Assembly (NCBI RefSeq): GCF_000307775.2
Contig: NZ_KK020676.1
Location: 246,681-310,680 of the forward strand
From: Stutzerimonas stutzeri KOS6
GTDB taxonomy: Bacteria > Pseudomonadota > Gammaproteobacteria > Pseudomonadales > Pseudomonadaceae
DNA: 64,000 nucleotides
Reading direction: 5' to 3'
Under the pieces are notes generated by a model, which was not told the DNA's origin, searched no databases, and saw only the letters and a program-made list of their open reading frames with translations. A program made the position numbers and the translations under genes. This document shows, one piece after another, positions 23,022-34,661 of the stretch (the stretch's first letter is position 1; each line of letters begins with the position of its first letter).

Positions 23022-23774
23022 TCAGCTCAGCCGGCCACTCTTGCGCTGGCGCAGCGCCTCGAACAGGCAGACGCCGGTGGCGACGGAAACGTTCAGGCTG
23101 CTCACGCTTCCCGCCATCGGCAAACGCACCAGATAGTCGCAATGCTCCCGGGTCAGCCTGCGCATACCCTTGCCTTCGGCACCCATGACCAGAACGATGG
23201 GCCCGCTGAGATCCTGGTCGTACAGGGGTTGCTCAGCCTCGCCGGCTGTTCCTACGATCCACAAACCCTTCTGCTGCAGCTTTTCCAACGTCCGCGCAAG
23301 ATTGGTTACCGCCACCAGGGGAATGACTTCGGCCGCCCCACAGGCGACCTTGCGCACCGTGGCATTGAGCGTTGCAGACTTGTCCTTGGGCACGATCACC
23401 GCCAACGCACCGGCAGCATCGGCGGTGCGCAGGCACGCACCGAGATTATGCGGATCGGTCACGCCATCCAGCACCAGCAACAGCGGCGGACCATCGGCCC
23501 GGTCGAGCAACTCCTCCAGCATCGCCTCCCCCCAGACCTGGCTGGGACTGACTTCGGCGACTACGCCCTGATGCACGCCCTCGACCCAGGCGTCCATCTC
23601 CCGGCGCTCGCACTGCCCGACACTGACACGCGCCTGCGCAGCCAGTTCGAGCAGTACCTGGGCACGAGGATCACCACGCCCCTCGGCCAGCCAGACCTGC
23701 TTGACGCGCTTGGGGTGATGGCGCAGCAACGCTTCCACGGCATGCAGGCCATAGATCTTTTCCAGCTGACTCAT
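23022..23774 (-). CDS. rlmB: 23S rRNA (guanosine-2'-O-)-methyltransferase RlmB
   Basis: RlmB methylates the ribose of G2251 in the P-loop of 23S rRNA. The 250-residue product has a small N-terminal L30e-like domain (about 5-80) and a SpoU knot domain with DGVTDPHNLGACLRTADA, VLVMGAEGKGMRRL and SVSSLNVSVATGV, the three SpoU motifs. It overlaps the rnr stop by four bases (ATGA), so the pair is translationally coupled. Confidence 0.97.
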   Translation of the reverse strand: MSQLEKIYGLHAVEALLRHHPKRVKQVWLAEGRGDPRAQVLLELAAQARVSVGQCERREMDAWVEGVHQGVVAEVSPSQVWGEAMLEELLDRADGPPLLLVLDGVTDPHNLGACLRTADAAGALAVIVPKDKSATLNATVRKVACGAAEVIPLVAVTNLARTLEKLQQKGLWIVGTAGEAEQPLYDQDLSGPIVLVMGAEGKGMRRLTREHCDYLVRLPMAGSVSSLNVSVATGVCLFEALRQRKSGRLS

Positions 23775-26266
23775 GACTTGGCCTTGCGTTTTCTGGGAGC
23801 GCCGCCGCTCGACTTGTCAGCCGGCCGGGAGCTCGACTTGGGCTTGGCCGAACCCGAGCGGGACTTGCCCGCAGCCGGCTTGTCGCCTTTGCCTTTGCGG
23901 CCGGTCTTGGCCTCCTCCATCAGCGCCTTCTTCAGCTCGCGACTCTTGCGCACATCGGCATTGCCTGGCTCGCGACCGCGCCCCTCGCCGTCACGCTGGG
24001 CCGGCGTGGACTTGCTACCGCCACTGATCAGCTCGAAATCGATCTTGCGCTCATCCAGATCGACACGCATGACCCGAACCTCGACGCTGTCGCCAAGACG
24101 GAAACTGCGCCCACTGCGCTCACCGGACAGTCGGTGATGCAACGGATCGAAGTGGTAGTAGTCGCCCGGCATTGCCGTGACGTGCACCAGCCCCTCGACG
24201 TAGATATCGGTCAGTTCGACGAACAGGCCGAAACCCGTCACGGCAGTAATCACACCGGGGAAGCTCTCTCCGACGCGATCCTTCATGAACTCGCATTTGA
24301 GCCAGTTGGTGACGTCGCGGGTCGCCTCGTCGGCGCGTCGCTCGGTCATCGAGCACTGCTCGCCCAACTGCTCCAGTGCGGCTTCGTCGTAGGGATAGAT
24401 TCGCGCCTTGGGCATGCTGGTGGCGCCTTCCCGACGCACATGCGGCGTGTCGCGGCGAGAGCGGATGACACTGCGAATAGCGCGATGCACCAGCAGGTCC
24501 GGGTAACGCCGGATCGGCGAGGTGAAGTGCGCGTAAGCCTCGTAGTTCAGGCCGAAGTGCCCGTGGTTCTCGGCACTGTAGACCGCCTGACTCAACGAAC
24601 GCAGCATGACCGTCTGGATGACGTGGAAGTCCGGACGCCCCTGGATCTTCTCCAGCAGCGCCTGGTAATCCTTGGGCGACGGCCCTTCCTTGCCCTTGTG
24701 CAACGACAGCCCCAGCTCGCCGAGGAATGCGCGCAGCTTTTCCTGGCGCTCCAGCGGCGGAGCGTCATGTACGCGATAGAGCGCCGGAATCTCGTGCTTC
24801 TGCAGGAACGCCGCGGTGGCGACGTTGGCGCAGAGCATGCACTCCTCGATCAGCTTGTGCGCATCGTTGCGCTCGGTGGGCTTGATCTCGGCGATCTTGC
24901 GATCGGAACCGAACACGATGCGCGTTTCCTGCGTCTCGAAGTCGATCGCGCCGCGGGTGTGGCGCGCCTTGAGCAGCACCTTGTACAACGAATAGAGCTG
25001 CTTGAGGTGCGGCAGGACTTCCGCATATTCGCCGCTCAGCCGCTTGCCTTCGGCGGACCTGGGCTGCTCGAGCATGGCGCTGACCTTGTTGTAGGTCAGT
25101 CGTGCATGGGAATGGATCACCGCCTCGTAGAACTGGTAGTCGGTCATCTTTCCCGACTTGCTCAGCGTGATCTCGCAGACCATGGCCAGACGATCGACAT
25201 GGGGGTTCAGCGAGCAGAGTCCGTTGGACAGCTCCTCGGGCAGCATCGGCACCACGCGCTCGGGGAAGTACACCGAATTGCCGCGGACCACCGCTTCCTT
25301 GTCGAGCGCCGAGTCGACCTTGACATAGTGCGACACGTCGGCGATGGCCACATACAGGCGGAAGCCGCCCGTCAACAGCTTCCAGCCCCCCGGCTTCTCG
25401 CAATAGACCGCATCGTCGAAGTCGCGCGCGTCCTCGCCATCGATGGTCACGAACGGCAGGTGGCGCAGATCGACGCGCTTGTGCTTGTCCTTTTCCTCCA
25501 CCTCGGGCTTGAGCCGCGCTGCTTCCTTGAGCACCGCTTCTGGCCAGACATGCGGGATATCGAAGCTGCGCAGGGCGACGTCGATCTCCATGCCCGGCGC
25601 CATGTAGTTGCCGATCACCTCGACAATGTCACCCTGCGGCTGGAAACGCTGGGTCGGCCAGTGGGTGATCTTCACCTCGACGAACTGGCCGGGCTTGGCG
25701 TTCAGCGCACGCCCCGGCGTGACCAGCACTTCCTGCTGGATTTTCGGATTGTCGGGGATGACGAAACCGACATCGCTCTCGATGTGATAGCGCCCGACGA
25801 TGCTTTCATGGGCGCGGCTGATCACTTCGACGATCGCGCCTTCGCGACGCCCACGCCGATCGAGGCCAGCCACCCGCGCCAGACAGCGATCGCCATCGAA
25901 GACCAGGCGCATTTGCGCAGGACTGAGGAACAGATCGTCGCTGCCGTCGTCGGGAATCAGGAATCCAAAACCGTCACGATGGCCACTGACGCGACCGCAG
26001 ACCAGGTCCAGCTTGTCCACCGGGGCATAGGTGCCGCGCCGGGTGTAGATCAGCTGGCCATCACGCTCCATCGCCCGCAGGCGGCGACGCAACGCTTCGA
26101 TATCCTCTTCGGACACGAGCCCGAACTCTTCAACCAGTTCTTCGCGGGCGGCTGGCGAGCCGCGCTCACCGAGGTGCTGGAGAATCAGCTCGCGGCTGGG
26201 AATGGGGTTTTCGTACTTTTCCGCTTCACGAGCGGCCTCGGGATCGAGGGATTGCCAATCGGCCAT
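23771..26266 (-). CDS. rnr: Ribonuclease R
   Basis: A processive 3'-5' exoribonuclease that degrades structured RNA and acts with trans-translation. The 831-residue product has an N-terminal helix-turn-helix-like region (about 20-85), cold-shock domains, the RNB catalytic domain with TIDGEDARDFDDAV (metal-binding Asp cluster near 280-290), an S1 domain (about 640-730; GVITAVTGFGLFVEL) and a Lys/Arg/Ser-rich tail. AGGTGACA precedes the ATG. It is upstream of and coupled to rlmB. Confidence 0.97.
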   Translation of the reverse strand: MADWQSLDPEAAREAEKYENPIPSRELILQHLGERGSPAAREELVEEFGLVSEEDIEALRRRLRAMERDGQLIYTRRGTYAPVDKLDLVCGRVSGHRDGFGFLIPDDGSDDLFLSPAQMRLVFDGDRCLARVAGLDRRGRREGAIVEVISRAHESIVGRYHIESDVGFVIPDNPKIQQEVLVTPGRALNAKPGQFVEVKITHWPTQRFQPQGDIVEVIGNYMAPGMEIDVALRSFDIPHVWPEAVLKEAARLKPEVEEKDKHKRVDLRHLPFVTIDGEDARDFDDAVYCEKPGGWKLLTGGFRLYVAIADVSHYVKVDSALDKEAVVRGNSVYFPERVVPMLPEELSNGLCSLNPHVDRLAMVCEITLSKSGKMTDYQFYEAVIHSHARLTYNKVSAMLEQPRSAEGKRLSGEYAEVLPHLKQLYSLYKVLLKARHTRGAIDFETQETRIVFGSDRKIAEIKPTERNDAHKLIEECMLCANVATAAFLQKHEIPALYRVHDAPPLERQEKLRAFLGELGLSLHKGKEGPSPKDYQALLEKIQGRPDFHVIQTVMLRSLSQAVYSAENHGHFGLNYEAYAHFTSPIRRYPDLLVHRAIRSVIRSRRDTPHVRREGATSMPKARIYPYDEAALEQLGEQCSMTERRADEATRDVTNWLKCEFMKDRVGESFPGVITAVTGFGLFVELTDIYVEGLVHVTAMPGDYYHFDPLHHRLSGERSGRSFRLGDSVEVRVMRVDLDERKIDFELISGGSKSTPAQRDGEGRGREPGNADVRKSRELKKALMEEAKTGRKGKGDKPAAGKSRSGSAKPKSSSRPADKSSGGAPRKRKAKS

Positions 26267-26378
26267 TAAGAGATGTCACCTTTCATTCATTTATAGGGAC
26301 AGAACGCCCTTTTTCTATTGAAGCGCGAATCGCTCCCGGACGGCAGCTTTCACGTAAATTATTTTTCGTCATCAGGGG

Positions 26379-26407
26379 TTTACAAGGCCAGACCTCAGCC
26401 GTATAGT
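26379..26407 (+). promoter_or_regulatory. Sigma-70 promoter of the tRNA-Leu pair
   Basis: TTTACA (26379-26384) and TATAGT (26402-26407) are separated by exactly 17 bases, followed by TCGCGCCCAC, a GC-rich discriminator of the stringent type. A second possible -10/-35 set, TTGTAA and TATCAT at 26433-26460, lies closer to the tRNA. Confidence 0.78.
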
Positions 26408-26470
26408 TCGCGCCCACAATGTCTGGTAGACGTTGTAACACGGAAACGAGGAAGTATCATCGTTTCTAGT

Positions 26471-26557
26471 GCCCAGGTGGCGGAATTGGTAGACGCACTA
26501 GGTTCAGGTCCTAGCGGTGGCAACACCGTGGAAGTTCGAGTCTTCTCCTGGGCACCA
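26471..26557 (+). tRNA. tRNA-Leu(CAG), first copy
   Basis: The 87-base cloverleaf has acceptor GCCCAGG paired with CCTGGGC, a genome-encoded CCA, the anticodon loop TTCAGGT with CAG, a long variable arm typical of leucine tRNA, and the T-loop TTCGAGT. It is identical to the copy at 26675. Confidence 0.97.
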
Positions 26558-26674
26558 CTTATTCACATGAAGTCCGCCGAACATGGCGAGCCTCAGGTAA
26601 AACGAAGAATGCCAACTTCGGCCGGATAGATTCGGCAAAACGGCAAAAAAGTCGATGAGCGATCATCGCAATGT

Positions 26675-26761
26675 GCCCAGGTGGCGGAATTGGTAGACGC
26701 ACTAGGTTCAGGTCCTAGCGGTGGCAACACCGTGGAAGTTCGAGTCTTCTCCTGGGCACCA
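26675..26761 (+). tRNA. tRNA-Leu(CAG), second copy
   Basis: Identical over all 87 bases to the first copy, including the CCA end and CAG anticodon. It starts 117 bases after the first copy ends. No separate promoter is evident, so the two are probably one transcript closed by the terminator at 26771. Confidence 0.97.
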
Positions 26762-26770
26762 CTCTTCAAG

Positions 26771-26801
26771 AAAAAACCGAGCCTCTGGCTCGGTTTTTTT
26801 T
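26771..26801 (+). terminator. Intrinsic terminator of the tRNA-Leu transcript
   Basis: ACCGAGCC pairs with GGCTCGGT around TCT, with an A tract before and eight T residues after. It begins ten bases after the second tRNA. Confidence 0.95.
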
Positions 26802-26836
26802 GCCCGCAAATTGTGTAGCAGGCCACAAGGCAACGT

Positions 26837-26892
26837 GCAGGATGGGCTTCAGCCCACCCGCGGCGGCCAGCGCGGGCCGAGGCCCACCCTAC
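26837..26892. repeat. Inverted pair of GTAGGGTGG-type repeats
   Basis: One unit reads GCAGGATGGGCTTCAGCCC (26837) and its partner, inverted, ends GCCCACCCTAC (to 26892). The pair lies between the tRNA terminator and the purA terminator and holds no gene. Confidence 0.72.
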
Positions 26893-26921
26893 ACCCCTAG
26901 AAGCACCGCACTCCAGACAGC

Positions 26922-26943
26922 AAAAGACCGCCCGAAGGCGGTC
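26922..26943 (-). terminator. Intrinsic terminator of purA
   Basis: On the minus strand GACCGCC, TTCG, GGCGGTC forms a tetraloop hairpin followed by TTTTG. It starts 23 bases after the purA stop. Confidence 0.87.
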
Positions 26944-26965
26944 TCCATGCAGACGGCAGCCTACA

Positions 26966-28339
<1,374 letters not shown>

Positions 28340-28348
28340 TCATAGCCC

Positions 28349-29536
28349 TCAGAGCGTCAGCGACGATACCGTCCAGACACCATTACTCAACTGCAACTGC
28401 CGATCACAACCAAGAGACCCCGCATCGCCAGGCGACTGCCCGTCGAGCGCCTGCACCACGCGCTCGCCATCGCGACGCAGCTGCCGAACCGCATCCCACA
28501 GCCCGGGCTCGTCGCCGTGCGGCGCCCAGATACCCGAAAGGGGCGTTGTCAGATCGGCGTTACCCAGGCTCACCAGCGTCTTGAGATCGGTGGAAAATCC
28601 CGTCGCCGGCCGCGCGCGACCAAAATCGGCACCGATGTCGTCATAGCGCCCGCCCTGGGCGATGGACTGACCAACGCCCGGTACGAACACGGCGAACACC
28701 ACTCCAGTATGGTAGTGATAGCCACGCAGTTCGCCCAAGTCGAAGTACAGCGGGACAGCCGGGTAACGCGCCGCGAGCCGATCGGCGATGGTCGTCAACG
28801 CTTCCAGGGCGGCCTGCACCTCAGCCGGCGCCCCCTCCAACGCGGCGCGCGCCTCGTCGAGCGCTTCGCGCCCGCCACAAAGCCTTGCCAGCGCACGCAG
28901 CATGCCGGCCAGCGCAGGGTCGAGCGCAGCCGTCAGCTCGGCAATCTCATCCATTGCCTTGCGCTGCAGCGCATCGAACAGGCGCTGCTCGGCCTCGCCA
29001 CTCAGACCAGCCGCCCTGGCCAGGCCGCGATAGATACCGACATGCCCGAGATCCATATGCACATCAGGCACATCGGCCAGCTCGAGCATTTCCAGCATCA
29101 GACTGACGACTTCGACATCGCTCGAGACAGAACCATCACCGTACAGCTCCGCCCCGAGCTGGATCGGACTGCGCGACGTGGAGAGCGCCTGCGGCTTGGC
29201 ATGCAGGACGCTGCCGGCATAACACAGGCGGCTCGGTCCCTCACGGCGCAAGGTGTGAGCGTCGACACGCGCGACCTGGGGCGTGATGTCGGCGCGTAGC
29301 CCCATCTGCCGCCCGGAAAGCGGATCGATCACTTTGAACGTACGCAGATCCAGATCCTGACCGGAACCGGTAAGCAGCGACTCGAGAAACTCCACGTGCG
29401 GCGTGATCACCAGCTCATAGCCCCAGCGCTGGAACAGATCCAGGACGCGGCGCCGTGCGGTTTCGATACGCGCCGCCTCAGGCGGCAGCACCTCTTCGAT
29501 GCCATCTGGCAGAAGCCAGCGGTCTACCGTTGCCAT
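28349..29536 (-). CDS. hisZ: ATP phosphoribosyltransferase regulatory subunit HisZ
   Basis: HisZ is a class II aminoacyl-tRNA synthetase-like paralogue that joins short-form HisG to make active, histidine-regulated ATP phosphoribosyltransferase. The 395-residue product shows the HisRS-like fold with [30 protein letters not shown] and GGRYDDIG. The ATG at 29536 is chosen because GAGGTG lies eight to nine bases upstream; a GTG four codons earlier overlaps that ribosome site. hisG is not in the window. Confidence 0.94.
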   Translation of the reverse strand: MATVDRWLLPDGIEEVLPPEAARIETARRRVLDLFQRWGYELVITPHVEFLESLLTGSGQDLDLRTFKVIDPLSGRQMGLRADITPQVARVDAHTLRREGPSRLCYAGSVLHAKPQALSTSRSPIQLGAELYGDGSVSSDVEVVSLMLEMLELADVPDVHMDLGHVGIYRGLARAAGLSGEAEQRLFDALQRKAMDEIAELTAALDPALAGMLRALARLCGGREALDEARAALEGAPAEVQAALEALTTIADRLAARYPAVPLYFDLGELRGYHYHTGVVFAVFVPGVGQSIAQGGRYDDIGADFGRARPATGFSTDLKTLVSLGNADLTTPLSGIWAPHGDEPGLWDAVRQLRRDGERVVQALDGQSPGDAGSLGCDRQLQLSNGVWTVSSLTL

Positions 29537-29712
29537 TCGCGAAATCACCTCTAGTTCCGGTAAGCCCAGACGAAAACCGCGGCAACAGCCTCAGCTGGCC
29601 CGCGGTCGCGCGCAGTTGTATTCGAACCATGGCATCCGAGCCATGCCCCCGGAGGGGATCGGCATGACCACTGCATGCCTGGGATAGCCTGCAACCTCGA
29701 GGGCGCAGACGC

Positions 29713-29736
29713 AAAAAAGCCGGGATTTCCCCGGCT
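29713..29736 (-). terminator. Intrinsic terminator after hflC
   Basis: On the minus strand AGCCGGG, GAAAT, CCCGGCT is followed by TTTTTTG. It lies 83 bases past the hflC stop and before hisZ, closing the hfq-hflXKC transcript. The rest of the 282-base gap shows no gene. Confidence 0.92.
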
Positions 29737-29818
29737 GGCGGATCATAGCAATCTTTTCCCTACCGGTCACCCGGCGGCAGTCTGCCGCCGGAGAAACCCT
29801 TCGCTCTGCCATGAAGCG

Positions 29819-30685
29819 CTACTTGCTTTTCTCCAGATAACGGAAGAACTCGCTCTTCGGATCGAGCACCAGCACATCTTCCTTGCTGGAGAAGCTTTCG
29901 CGGTAAGCCTGGAGGCTACGATGGAAAGCGTAGAACTCCTGATCCTGCCCGTAGGCCGCTGCATAGATGGCCGCAGCCTGCGCATCACCGTCACCACGCA
30001 GCTCCTCGGCCTCGCGGAAGGCCTCGGCCAGCAGGACACGCCGCTGGCGATCGGCGTCGGCACGGATACCTTCGGCAAGCTCCTTGCCCTTGGCACGATG
30101 CTCGCGCGCCTCACGCTCACGCTCCGAGCTCATCCGCTCGAAGACGCTGCGGTTCACCTCGCGTGGCAGGTCGATGCCCTTGACGCGAACGTCGACGACC
30201 TCGATGCCCAGCTCCTGTTGAGCCGCGCGGTTCAGGCTGGTGGTGACCTGAGCCATCAGCTCGTCACGCTGCCCGGACACCGACTCATGCAGCGTGCGCT
30301 TGCCGAACTGGTCACGCAATGCCGCCTCGAGACGACGCGCCAGGCGCTCGTCGGCGATCTGCTTCATACCCGAAGTCGCGGTATAGAAACGCTCGGCATC
30401 GTCCACACGCCACTTGGCATAGGAGTCGACCATCAGCGCTTTCTTTTCCAGGGTCAGGAACCGCGACGTCGTCGTATCCAGCGTCAGCAGGCGCGCGTCG
30501 AACTTGCGCACCGAGTTGACGTAGGGGATCTTCATATGCAGGCCCGGCTTCACGTCAGGCTCGACGATGCGGCCAAAGCGCAGCAGCACGGCGCGCTCGG
30601 TCTGAGAAACGATGTAGAAGCTGTTCCACAGCCCGATTGCCAGCAACACAACCACGATCAGGGCCGTCAGGGATTTATTGCTCAT
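29819..30685 (-). CDS. hflC: FtsH-protease modulator HflC
   Basis: HflC is a membrane-anchored SPFH (band 7) protein facing the periplasm that forms a cage with HflK around FtsH. The 288-residue product has one N-terminal membrane helix (about 5-24) and an SPFH domain with SQTERAVLLRFGRI, then a coiled coil rich in E/A/R. Its ATG shares one base with the hflK stop (TGATG). Confidence 0.97.
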   Translation of the reverse strand: MSNKSLTALIVVVLLAIGLWNSFYIVSQTERAVLLRFGRIVEPDVKPGLHMKIPYVNSVRKFDARLLTLDTTTSRFLTLEKKALMVDSYAKWRVDDAERFYTATSGMKQIADERLARRLEAALRDQFGKRTLHESVSGQRDELMAQVTTSLNRAAQQELGIEVVDVRVKGIDLPREVNRSVFERMSSEREREAREHRAKGKELAEGIRADADRQRRVLLAEAFREAEELRGDGDAQAAAIYAAAYGQDQEFYAFHRSLQAYRESFSSKEDVLVLDPKSEFFRYLEKSK

Positions 30686-31857
30686 CAGCGGCTCTCCCTT
30701 GTGCGAACTTCACGCGGATCCAGTTCCGGAGGCAGGCGGGTGCCTTGGGTCGCTGCACCCGAGGCAACCCCGGCCGGAGCCGGCGTGCTCGCACCACGAC
30801 TGTTGATCATCTTGTCCAGCGGCAGATAGAGCAGGTTCTGCCCACTGTCGCCACTCACCATGACTTTGCTGGTATTGCTCATGACTTCCTGCATGGTTTC
30901 CAGATACAGGCGCTCGCGCGTGACTTCCGGAGCCTTGCGGTACTCGGCGACCAGCTTGCTGAAGCGATCCGCCTCACCCTGGGCGCGCGAGATCACCGCA
31001 TCGCGATAACCGCTGGCTTCCTCCAGCATCCGCTGAGCCTGACCGCGGGCTTCGGGAATCACGCCATTGGCGTAGGATTCGGCCTGGTTCTTCTCGCGCT
31101 GCTCGTCTTCGCGTGCCCGGATCACGTCATCGAACGCTTCCTGCACCTCGCGCGGCGCGGCCGCACTCTGCAGGTTGACCTGGGTGACGACGATGCCGGT
31201 ACCGTAGTTGTCGAGGAACCGTTGCAGGCGATCCTTGACCTCGCCAGCCATGACTTCACGACCCTCGGTCAGCACCTGGTCCATGGCGGTCGAGCCCACC
31301 ACGTGGCGCACGGCGCTGTCAGTGGCGTGCTGCAGGCTCACTTCAGGCTGGTCGACATTGAGCACGAACGATTGCAGGTTGCTGATCTTGTACTGAACGG
31401 TCAGCGGCACCTCGATGATGTTCTCGTCCTCGGTGAGCATCTGCCCCTGCTTGCTGTAAGAGCGCTCGCGGGTGACGTTTTCCTGGAACTTGCGATCGAT
31501 CGGCGGGAAATAGATGTTCAAACCCGGACCAACCGTCTCGTGATACTTGCCGAAGCGCAGCACGACGGCCTGCTCCTGCTCATCGACGATATAGATGGCA
31601 TTGAAAAGCCATACCGCGAGCAACACGACCAGCGCGATCCAGACCAGGCCGAAGCCGCCGCGCTTGCCGCTGCCGCCAAAACTGCCGCCGCCACGCTTCT
31701 TGCCGCCGAACATGCCGTTCAGGCTGTCCTGCAGCTTGCGGAAAGCCTCATCGAGATCCGGCGGGCCCTTCTGGTCGCCGCCGCCACGACGGCCACCGCC
31801 ACCACTGCCCCAGGGATCCTGGTTATTCGAGTTGCCACCCGGCTCATTCCAAGCCAT
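30685..31857 (-). CDS. hflK: FtsH-protease modulator HflK
   Basis: HflK pairs with HflC to cage FtsH. The 390-residue product has a Gly/Asn-rich cytoplasmic N-terminus (about 1-70), one membrane helix (GLVWIALVVLLAVWLFNAI) and an SPFH domain starting VDEQEQAVVLRFGKY, ending in a short Ala/Pro/Gly-rich tail. The ATG at 31857 is chosen because GGAGAG sits eight bases upstream; another ATG four codons earlier overlaps that site. Confidence 0.97.
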   Translation of the reverse strand: MAWNEPGGNSNNQDPWGSGGGGRRGGGDQKGPPDLDEAFRKLQDSLNGMFGGKKRGGGSFGGSGKRGGFGLVWIALVVLLAVWLFNAIYIVDEQEQAVVLRFGKYHETVGPGLNIYFPPIDRKFQENVTRERSYSKQGQMLTEDENIIEVPLTVQYKISNLQSFVLNVDQPEVSLQHATDSAVRHVVGSTAMDQVLTEGREVMAGEVKDRLQRFLDNYGTGIVVTQVNLQSAAAPREVQEAFDDVIRAREDEQREKNQAESYANGVIPEARGQAQRMLEEASGYRDAVISRAQGEADRFSKLVAEYRKAPEVTRERLYLETMQEVMSNTSKVMVSGDSGQNLLYLPLDKMINSRGASTPAPAGVASGAATQGTRLPPELDPREVRTRESR

Positions 31858-31955
31858 AGCGCTCTCCATTCAAATAAAGCTAAAGGCGCGCCCACGGCGC
31901 GCCGGCTAATGCTACAGAAAGCCCCGAACGACCGGCAAAAATGCCGATAGAGGCT

Positions 31956-33257
31956 TTATTGCAAAGTGTGTTGCTCGATGAACTCGTTCACTTGCAGACC
32001 TTCTCGACTGATCAGGCGATTCAACTCGATGCGCGGCAGACGAACCGCCAGCACACTCCCGCCCTGCTCATCATGGGTTTCGCGCTGAACTGCCCCCAGC
32101 TCGAAGAACTGCGCGCGCAGCCGCCCCAGCTTCTGCGGCAGACAGAGCGTGCCGACGAACAGGTCGTTGCCGAGCAACTCGGCAACCGCCTGGCGCACCA
32201 GATCCAGCCCCAATCCGTCCCGTGCAGACACCCACACCCGTTGCGGCCGACCATCGGCATCACGCTGAATCTGCGGCTCGATGCCCTCCATGAGGTCGAC
32301 CTTGTTGTAGACCTCGAGCATCGGCAATTCGTTGGCGCCGATCTCTGCAAGTACGGCCAGCACCTGCTCGATCTGCTGATCGCGCTCCGGTTCGTGCGCA
32401 TCGATGACGTGCAGGAGCAGATCGGCGTTGCTCGACTCCTCCAGCGTCGCCCGGAAGGACTCCACCAGCTTGTGCGGCAAATGGCGAATGAAACCTACCG
32501 TATCGGCCAGGATGACCGGACCGACATCGTCCAGTTCCAGCCGGCGCAGGGTGGGATCGAGCGTGGCGAACAGCTGGTTCGCCGCGTACACGTCGGACTC
32601 CGTCAGCGCGTTGAAAAGCGTGGACTTGCCGGCGTTGGTGTAGCCCACCAGCGAAACCGAGGGAATGTCGGCGCGACGACGTCCCCGGCGCGCCTGCTCA
32701 CGCTGCCCGCGAACCTTTTCCAGGCGCTGCTTGATCTGCCGGATACGCACGCGCAACAGACGCCGGTCGGTCTCCAGCTGGGTTTCACCCGGACCGCGCA
32801 GGCCGATACCGCCCTTCTGCCGCTCCAGGTGCGTCCAGCCTCGCACCAGACGCGTACTCATGTGTTCGAGTTGCGCCAGTTCGACCTGCAGCTTGCCTTC
32901 ATGGGTACGGGCGCGCTGGGCGAAGATATCCAGGATCAGGCCGGTACGATCCAGCACACGGCACTCGAGCACCCGCTCGAGGTTGCGCTCCTGACTGGGC
33001 GTCAGCGTGTGATTGAAGATCACCAGCTCGACCTCGCCTTCCTTGACGAGGTCACGCAGCTCCTCGACCTTGCCGCTACCGATCAGGAACTTGGCGGAAG
33101 GCTGATGCCGAGCGACATTGACGAAACCCACCGTCTCGGCGCCCGCCGAGCGTGCCAGCTCCTGGAACTCCTGAGGGTCCTCGCGCGCCGCGGGATCCTG
33201 GCCGTCCAGGTGCACCAGGATAGCCCGCTCACCACCACCGGGACGTTCGAAGAACAA
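31956..33257 (-). CDS. hflX: Ribosome-associated GTPase HflX
   Basis: HflX is a GTPase that splits stalled 70S ribosomes under heat and other stress. The 433-residue product has the N-terminal HflX domain with KVEELRDLV and IFNHTLTPSQERNLER, a Gly-rich ligand loop (GIGLRGPGETQLE), and the G domain with GYTNAGKST, DTVGFI and NKVDL. It sits eleven bases after hfq and before hflK, as in enterobacteria and pseudomonads. Confidence 0.97.
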   Translation of the reverse strand: MFFERPGGGERAILVHLDGQDPAAREDPQEFQELARSAGAETVGFVNVARHQPSAKFLIGSGKVEELRDLVKEGEVELVIFNHTLTPSQERNLERVLECRVLDRTGLILDIFAQRARTHEGKLQVELAQLEHMSTRLVRGWTHLERQKGGIGLRGPGETQLETDRRLLRVRIRQIKQRLEKVRGQREQARRGRRRADIPSVSLVGYTNAGKSTLFNALTESDVYAANQLFATLDPTLRRLELDDVGPVILADTVGFIRHLPHKLVESFRATLEESSNADLLLHVIDAHEPERDQQIEQVLAVLAEIGANELPMLEVYNKVDLMEGIEPQIQRDADGRPQRVWVSARDGLGLDLVRQAVAELLGNDLFVGTLCLPQKLGRLRAQFFELGAVQRETHDEQGGSVLAVRLPRIELNRLISREGLQVNEFIEQHTLQ

Positions 33258-33268
33258 AGAAACCTACC

Positions 33269-33535
<267 letters not shown>

Positions 33536-33616
33536 TTAGAGGATCTGTTTTCGTTAGTGTTCTAAAAGTACAACCGGCGATCCACTTGTCTGAGAATAGA
33601 CGGTCAAATTCCAGTG

Positions 33617-34588
33617 TCAGCTCAATATGGAGAGCGATTGCAGGTATTTCAATGCGCGCGGCAGATTGTCGCGGGACAAACTGTCCAGCCAGTGAATCTC
33701 CCCCCAGCTGCGCAACCAGGTGAACTGCCGCTTGGCGAGCTGCCGGGTGGCGATGATGCCACGCTCCAGCATTTCGTCTCTTGTCGACAGACCGTCCAGA
33801 TGTTCCCAGACTTGTCGGTAGCCCACCGAACGAATCGATGGCAGGCCCGGGTGCAGGTCGCCTCGGCATCTCAGGGCTTCGACCTCTTCGACAAAGCCCT
33901 GTTCAACCATTCCCGTGAAACGCCTTGCGATGCGCTCGTGGAGAACATGGCGCTGTAGCGGGGCAATGCACAGATGCGCCACAGTATAAGGCAAGACACC
34001 GGAGCCTGGAGCGTCTGCAACGGCTTTTTGCGACCTTTGTCGGGCACGATGCTCGCTCATGGTCAAACCGCTGATGCGATACACCTCCAGAGCTCGCACC
34101 AGCCGCTGCGGATCATTGGGATGGATTCGAGCTGCCGATTCAGGGTCGATCTGCGCCAGTTGGTCATGCAGCACCTGCAATCCTTCGGCAGCTGCCTGCG
34201 CTTCCAGAGCGGCCCGCACCGCGGGGTCGGCGCCCGGCATATCGGCGAGCCCATCGCGCAACGCCTTGAAATACAACATGGTTCCGCCAACGAGCAGCGG
34301 AATGCGACCGGCAGCGCTAATCTCGGCCATGGCCGCCAGCGCATCGGCACTGAACTCGGCAGCCGAATAGCTCTCGGCCGGATCGAGGATGTCCACCAGG
34401 CGATGGGGAAACTCAGCCAGCACTTGCGCCGAGGGCTTTGCCGTACCGATGTCCATGCCGCGATAGACCAGGGCCGAGTCCACGCTGATCAACTCGCAGG
34501 GCAGCACGCGAGCCAGCTCCAGGGCCAGGTCGGTCTTGCCCGAAGCGGTCGGGCCCATGAGAAAAATGGCAGGGGGAAGGCGGGACAT
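33617..34588 (-). CDS. miaA: tRNA dimethylallyltransferase MiaA
   Basis: MiaA adds a dimethylallyl group to A37 of tRNAs reading codons that start with U. The 323-residue product has the P-loop [29 protein letters not shown] and [10 protein letters not shown]. The ATG at 34588 is chosen on the P-loop distance; the frame is open 47 codons farther, into mutL. It lies between mutL and hfq, the classic order. Confidence 0.97.
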   Translation of the reverse strand: MSRLPPAIFLMGPTASGKTDLALELARVLPCELISVDSALVYRGMDIGTAKPSAQVLAEFPHRLVDILDPAESYSAAEFSADALAAMAEISAAGRIPLLVGGTMLYFKALRDGLADMPGADPAVRAALEAQAAAEGLQVLHDQLAQIDPESAARIHPNDPQRLVRALEVYRISGLTMSEHRARQRSQKAVADAPGSGVLPYTVAHLCIAPLQRHVLHERIARRFTGMVEQGFVEEVEALRCRGDLHPGLPSIRSVGYRQVWEHLDGLSTRDEMLERGIIATRQLAKRQFTWLRSWGEIHWLDSLSRDNLPRALKYLQSLSILS

Positions 34589-34661
34589 CGGCGAAGCTCG
34601 GCAGGCGTGGCCGGATAGTTTCCAGTGGCAGGCGACAGGCCGCAAGCTCGGCCTGACGCCG

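Noticed and set aside
24134..26269. A 711-codon plus-strand frame opposite rnr
   Set aside because: Antisense shadow of ribonuclease R; no recognisable motif and typical H/R/V/L composition of complementary frames.
26433..26460. TTGTAA-16-TATCAT as the main tRNA-Leu promoter
   Set aside because: It is possible, but would start only a few bases before the mature tRNA end; TTTACA-17-TATAGT at 26379-26407 is a better match with a stringent discriminator.
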